From positions 920,806 to 984,805 of the forward strand of contig JAUICZ010000001.1 in assembly GCA_030429205.1 (NCBI GenBank): DNA of 64,000 bases, written 5' to 3'. The translations under genes were made by a program, and so were the position numbers. The first letter of the stretch is position 1. The number at the start of each line of letters is the position of its first letter. This DNA is from Bacteroidia bacterium. GTDB lineage: Bacteria; Bacteroidota; Bacteroidia; Chitinophagales; Chitinophagaceae. This document shows positions 62,432 through 64,000 of this stretch, piece by piece. Under the pieces are notes generated by a model. That model saw only the letters and a program-made list of their open reading frames with translations, had not been told where the DNA came from and did no database searches.

Positions 62432-63289
62432 TTAATATAGGTCGTCCACACTCATTTTCAGGTATTTTATTACCGAACGGTGGGTACTTAATAATGATAT
62501 TAATACACCTGTAACGATCATACCACCCATCAGTAGCATCATATTACCGGTATCGTGTAAAACTTTTAAACTCGGCAGCTGACTTTCAAAAAAGGTAATT
62601 GCCAGGTACAGAGCCAGCATGGCTACAACACCGCTGATGAGCCCGTTGATAACAGCCCGCTGGTCGAAGGGGCGCGTAATAAACTTACGGGTAGCGCCCA
62701 CCATCTGCATGGTTTTTATCAAAAAACGGTTGCTGAACATTGCCAGCCTCACGGTATTGTCTATCAGTATCACCACGATCACGAATAGCAGCAGTGCAAT
62801 GGTACCCATTACCACCCCTATCTTCCTGAAGTTCTCATTCATGTTATCTACCACTGTATTGGGGTAGCTCACATCGCGCACAATGTTGCTCTGCATAATA
62901 AAGTCGCGCACCTGCTCCAAATGTTCGGGGTTTACATATGCAGCATCTAGCTTTATGTTGATGGACGGATACAGCGGATTAAAATCCAGTATCTCTGTAT
63001 AGTCCTCACCACCGGCACTAAAGAAATCTTCTGCCGCCTCTTCCTTCGTTATCGGTTCTACAGATCGTACAAAAGGTTGTTCTTCCAGTATGGCAGCCAG
63101 TTTGGTCAGGTTTTCGTCTCGGGTATTATCATGCAGTATCACCTCTACCGCCACATTTTCTTTAAATGCTTTGGTGAGCATGCGCCCGTTCATTACCAGC
63201 CAGCCCAGTGTGCCCAGCATAAACAGTACCAGCGATATACCTACTATCGCATAAACATAAGACGGTTTGCCTCTTTTTCGGGATGCCAT
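62432..63289 (-). CDS. ftsX: Cell division protein FtsX
   Basis: FtsX is the membrane half of the FtsEX complex, which controls cell-wall hydrolases at the septum. I chose the ATG at 63289 (MASRKRGKPSYVYAIVGISL); the extra 13 residues from 63328 are unlike the family. The 285-residue protein has one N-terminal helix, an extracytoplasmic domain (VAVEVILHDNTRDENLTKL...YPNTVVDNMNENFRKIG), and three C-terminal helices with MFSNRFLIKTMQMVGATRKFITRPF. The ftsE gene is not adjacent. Confidence 0.93.
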   Translation of the reverse strand: MASRKRGKPSYVYAIVGISLVLFMLGTLGWLVMNGRMLTKAFKENVAVEVILHDNTRDENLTKLAAILEEQPFVRSVEPITKEEAAEDFFSAGGEDYTEILDFNPLYPSINIKLDAAYVNPEHLEQVRDFIMQSNIVRDVSYPNTVVDNMNENFRKIGVVMGTIALLLFVIVVILIDNTVRLAMFSNRFLIKTMQMVGATRKFITRPFDQRAVINGLISGVVAMLALYLAITFFESQLPSLKVLHDTGNMMLLMGGMIVTGVLISLLSTHRSVIKYLKMSVDDLY

Positions 63290-63439
63290 ATTCAGTGCCA
63301 AAAGTATAAAATTACAGCAGAATTGCACTGTAACAAGAGGTGGTGTATTATTTTAACAAAAGACATATGTTTTAGTAGTTCTCCACAGTGCGCACCACTC
63401 AAAAACACAAATGAGTATCTTAGCCCCAAGCGATATTTT

Positions 63440-64000
63440 ATGCAAGACTTGAGACAATTTTTTGCCGCACAACATTTTATAGAGACCAAAGAAGATGGTA
63501 CTTACGAGCCTCATCAACTGGGGGCACAGGCACAGTATTTTATTGACGATAACTTCGATTGGGAAGATGCTGATATAGTGATAGTAGGTTGTGGAGAGCA
63601 AAGAGGTTCAGATAGTGAACTGCCTTACAGTAATAGCCCCGATGCTATACGTGAGGAGCTGTATAAGATGTACAACTGGCACGGTATAAAAATTGCCGAT
63701 GCGGGTAATATACTCGAAGGGGCAGATGTGTACGATACCCGTGCTGCTTTACGTACGGTACTGAAAGAGCTGCACGATGCAGGTAAAGTAGTAGTGGTGC
63801 TGGGTGGTTCTCAGGACTTGACCATGCAACAATACGAGGCATTTAAAAATGCAGAACAGATCATACAGGCTACGGTAACGGATATGCTCATTGACATGGA
63901 CGAGACAGAAACCGTAACTGCACACAGCTTTTTAATGGATATGCTCACAGAGCAGCCGAACTTTATAGCTCACTACAACCATATTGGTTTTCAGAGTTAT
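63440..64000 (+). CDS. Arginase/formimidoylglutamase-fold protein, 3' end cut by window
   Basis: An ATG at 63440 opens a frame that stays open through 187 codons to the window edge. The protein has arginase-fold landmarks: VIVGCGEQRGSDS near residue 50, YNWHGIKIADAGNI, and VVVVLGGSQDLTMQQYEAF where the family has GG-D/E-H. Next comes TDMLIDMDE where the family has D-A-H-x-D. Two metal-binding His positions therefore appear replaced (Q and L). It may be a Bacteroidota formimidoylglutamase-like protein or a non-catalytic relative. The C-terminal metal ligands lie outside the window. Confidence 0.75.
   Translation, partial: MQDLRQFFAAQHFIETKEDGTYEPHQLGAQAQYFIDDNFDWEDADIVIVGCGEQRGSDSELPYSNSPDAIREELYKMYNWHGIKIADAGNILEGADVYDTRAALRTVLKELHDAGKVVVVLGGSQDLTMQQYEAFKNAEQIIQATVTDMLIDMDETETVTAHSFLMDMLTEQPNFIAHYNHIGFQSY

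Overview
The window looks like a chromosomal segment of a Bacteroidota bacterium, most likely close to the Chitinophagaceae. Five lines of evidence agree. It carries a complete sprA (the giant outer-membrane protein of the type IX secretion/gliding system). It has a bacterial geranylgeranylglyceryl-phosphate-type synthase, an ftsX-DUF3098 pair, and many lipoproteins with short Bacteroidota-type lipoboxes. Many genes are preceded by the Bacteroidota sigma-factor box TAnnTTTG, sometimes with an upstream TTTG. The DNA is AT-rich. Both window edges cut genes.

Layout. 0-13.3 kb: housekeeping genes (radA, an M3 oligopeptidase, a sugar-phosphate nucleotidyltransferase, a PfkB kinase, recJ, kynurenine monooxygenase, lepB, a cytochrome c lipoprotein), with a GNAT gene that appears frameshifted and an orphan zinc-finger gene. 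13.4-18.6 kb: a tight five-gene run of methyltransferase, flavin halogenase-like oxidoreductase, half-length ketosynthase-like protein, intact ketosynthase, and ketosynthase-like protein without its active site. This looks like part of an aryl-polyene/flexirubin-type pathway. 18.6-21.4 kb: a flavin reductase, a surface protein and kbl. 21.4-28 kb: a TetR-TolC-MFP-RND efflux operon with a promoter lying inside an inverted repeat. 28-38 kb: mscL, GGGP synthase, rpmH-rnpA-yidD, a PaaY-like gene, an ArsR regulator, tsaB, ridA, glnS, a B12-binding protein, enoyl-CoA hydratase, an outer-membrane protein and ruvA.

38.4-45.8 kb is sprA. 45.8-53.2 kb holds phenylacetyl-CoA epoxygenase genes paaA, B, C and D, but two sugar-transfer/membrane genes separate paaC from paaD and a third membrane gene precedes paaA. 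With the PaaY-like and crotonase genes 12-16 kb away, this suggests a dispersed phenylacetate pathway. 53.7-56.7 kb: acpP-fabF-rnc and a LolD-type ATPase.

57.2-61.4 kb is an accessory island: a zinc-finger/Toprim primase-like gene, a RepA-like ATPase and two unknown genes, with no integrase in view. It is full of palindromic repeats. One 126-bp copy sits in frame inside the primase gene and encodes 42 of its residues. A different 52-53 bp palindrome directly follows the stop codon of two genes. These are the most unusual structures in the window. The right end returns to core genes (a lipoprotein, DUF3098, ftsX, and an arginase-fold gene cut by the window edge). No rRNA, tRNA, CRISPR array, integrase or transposase was seen.
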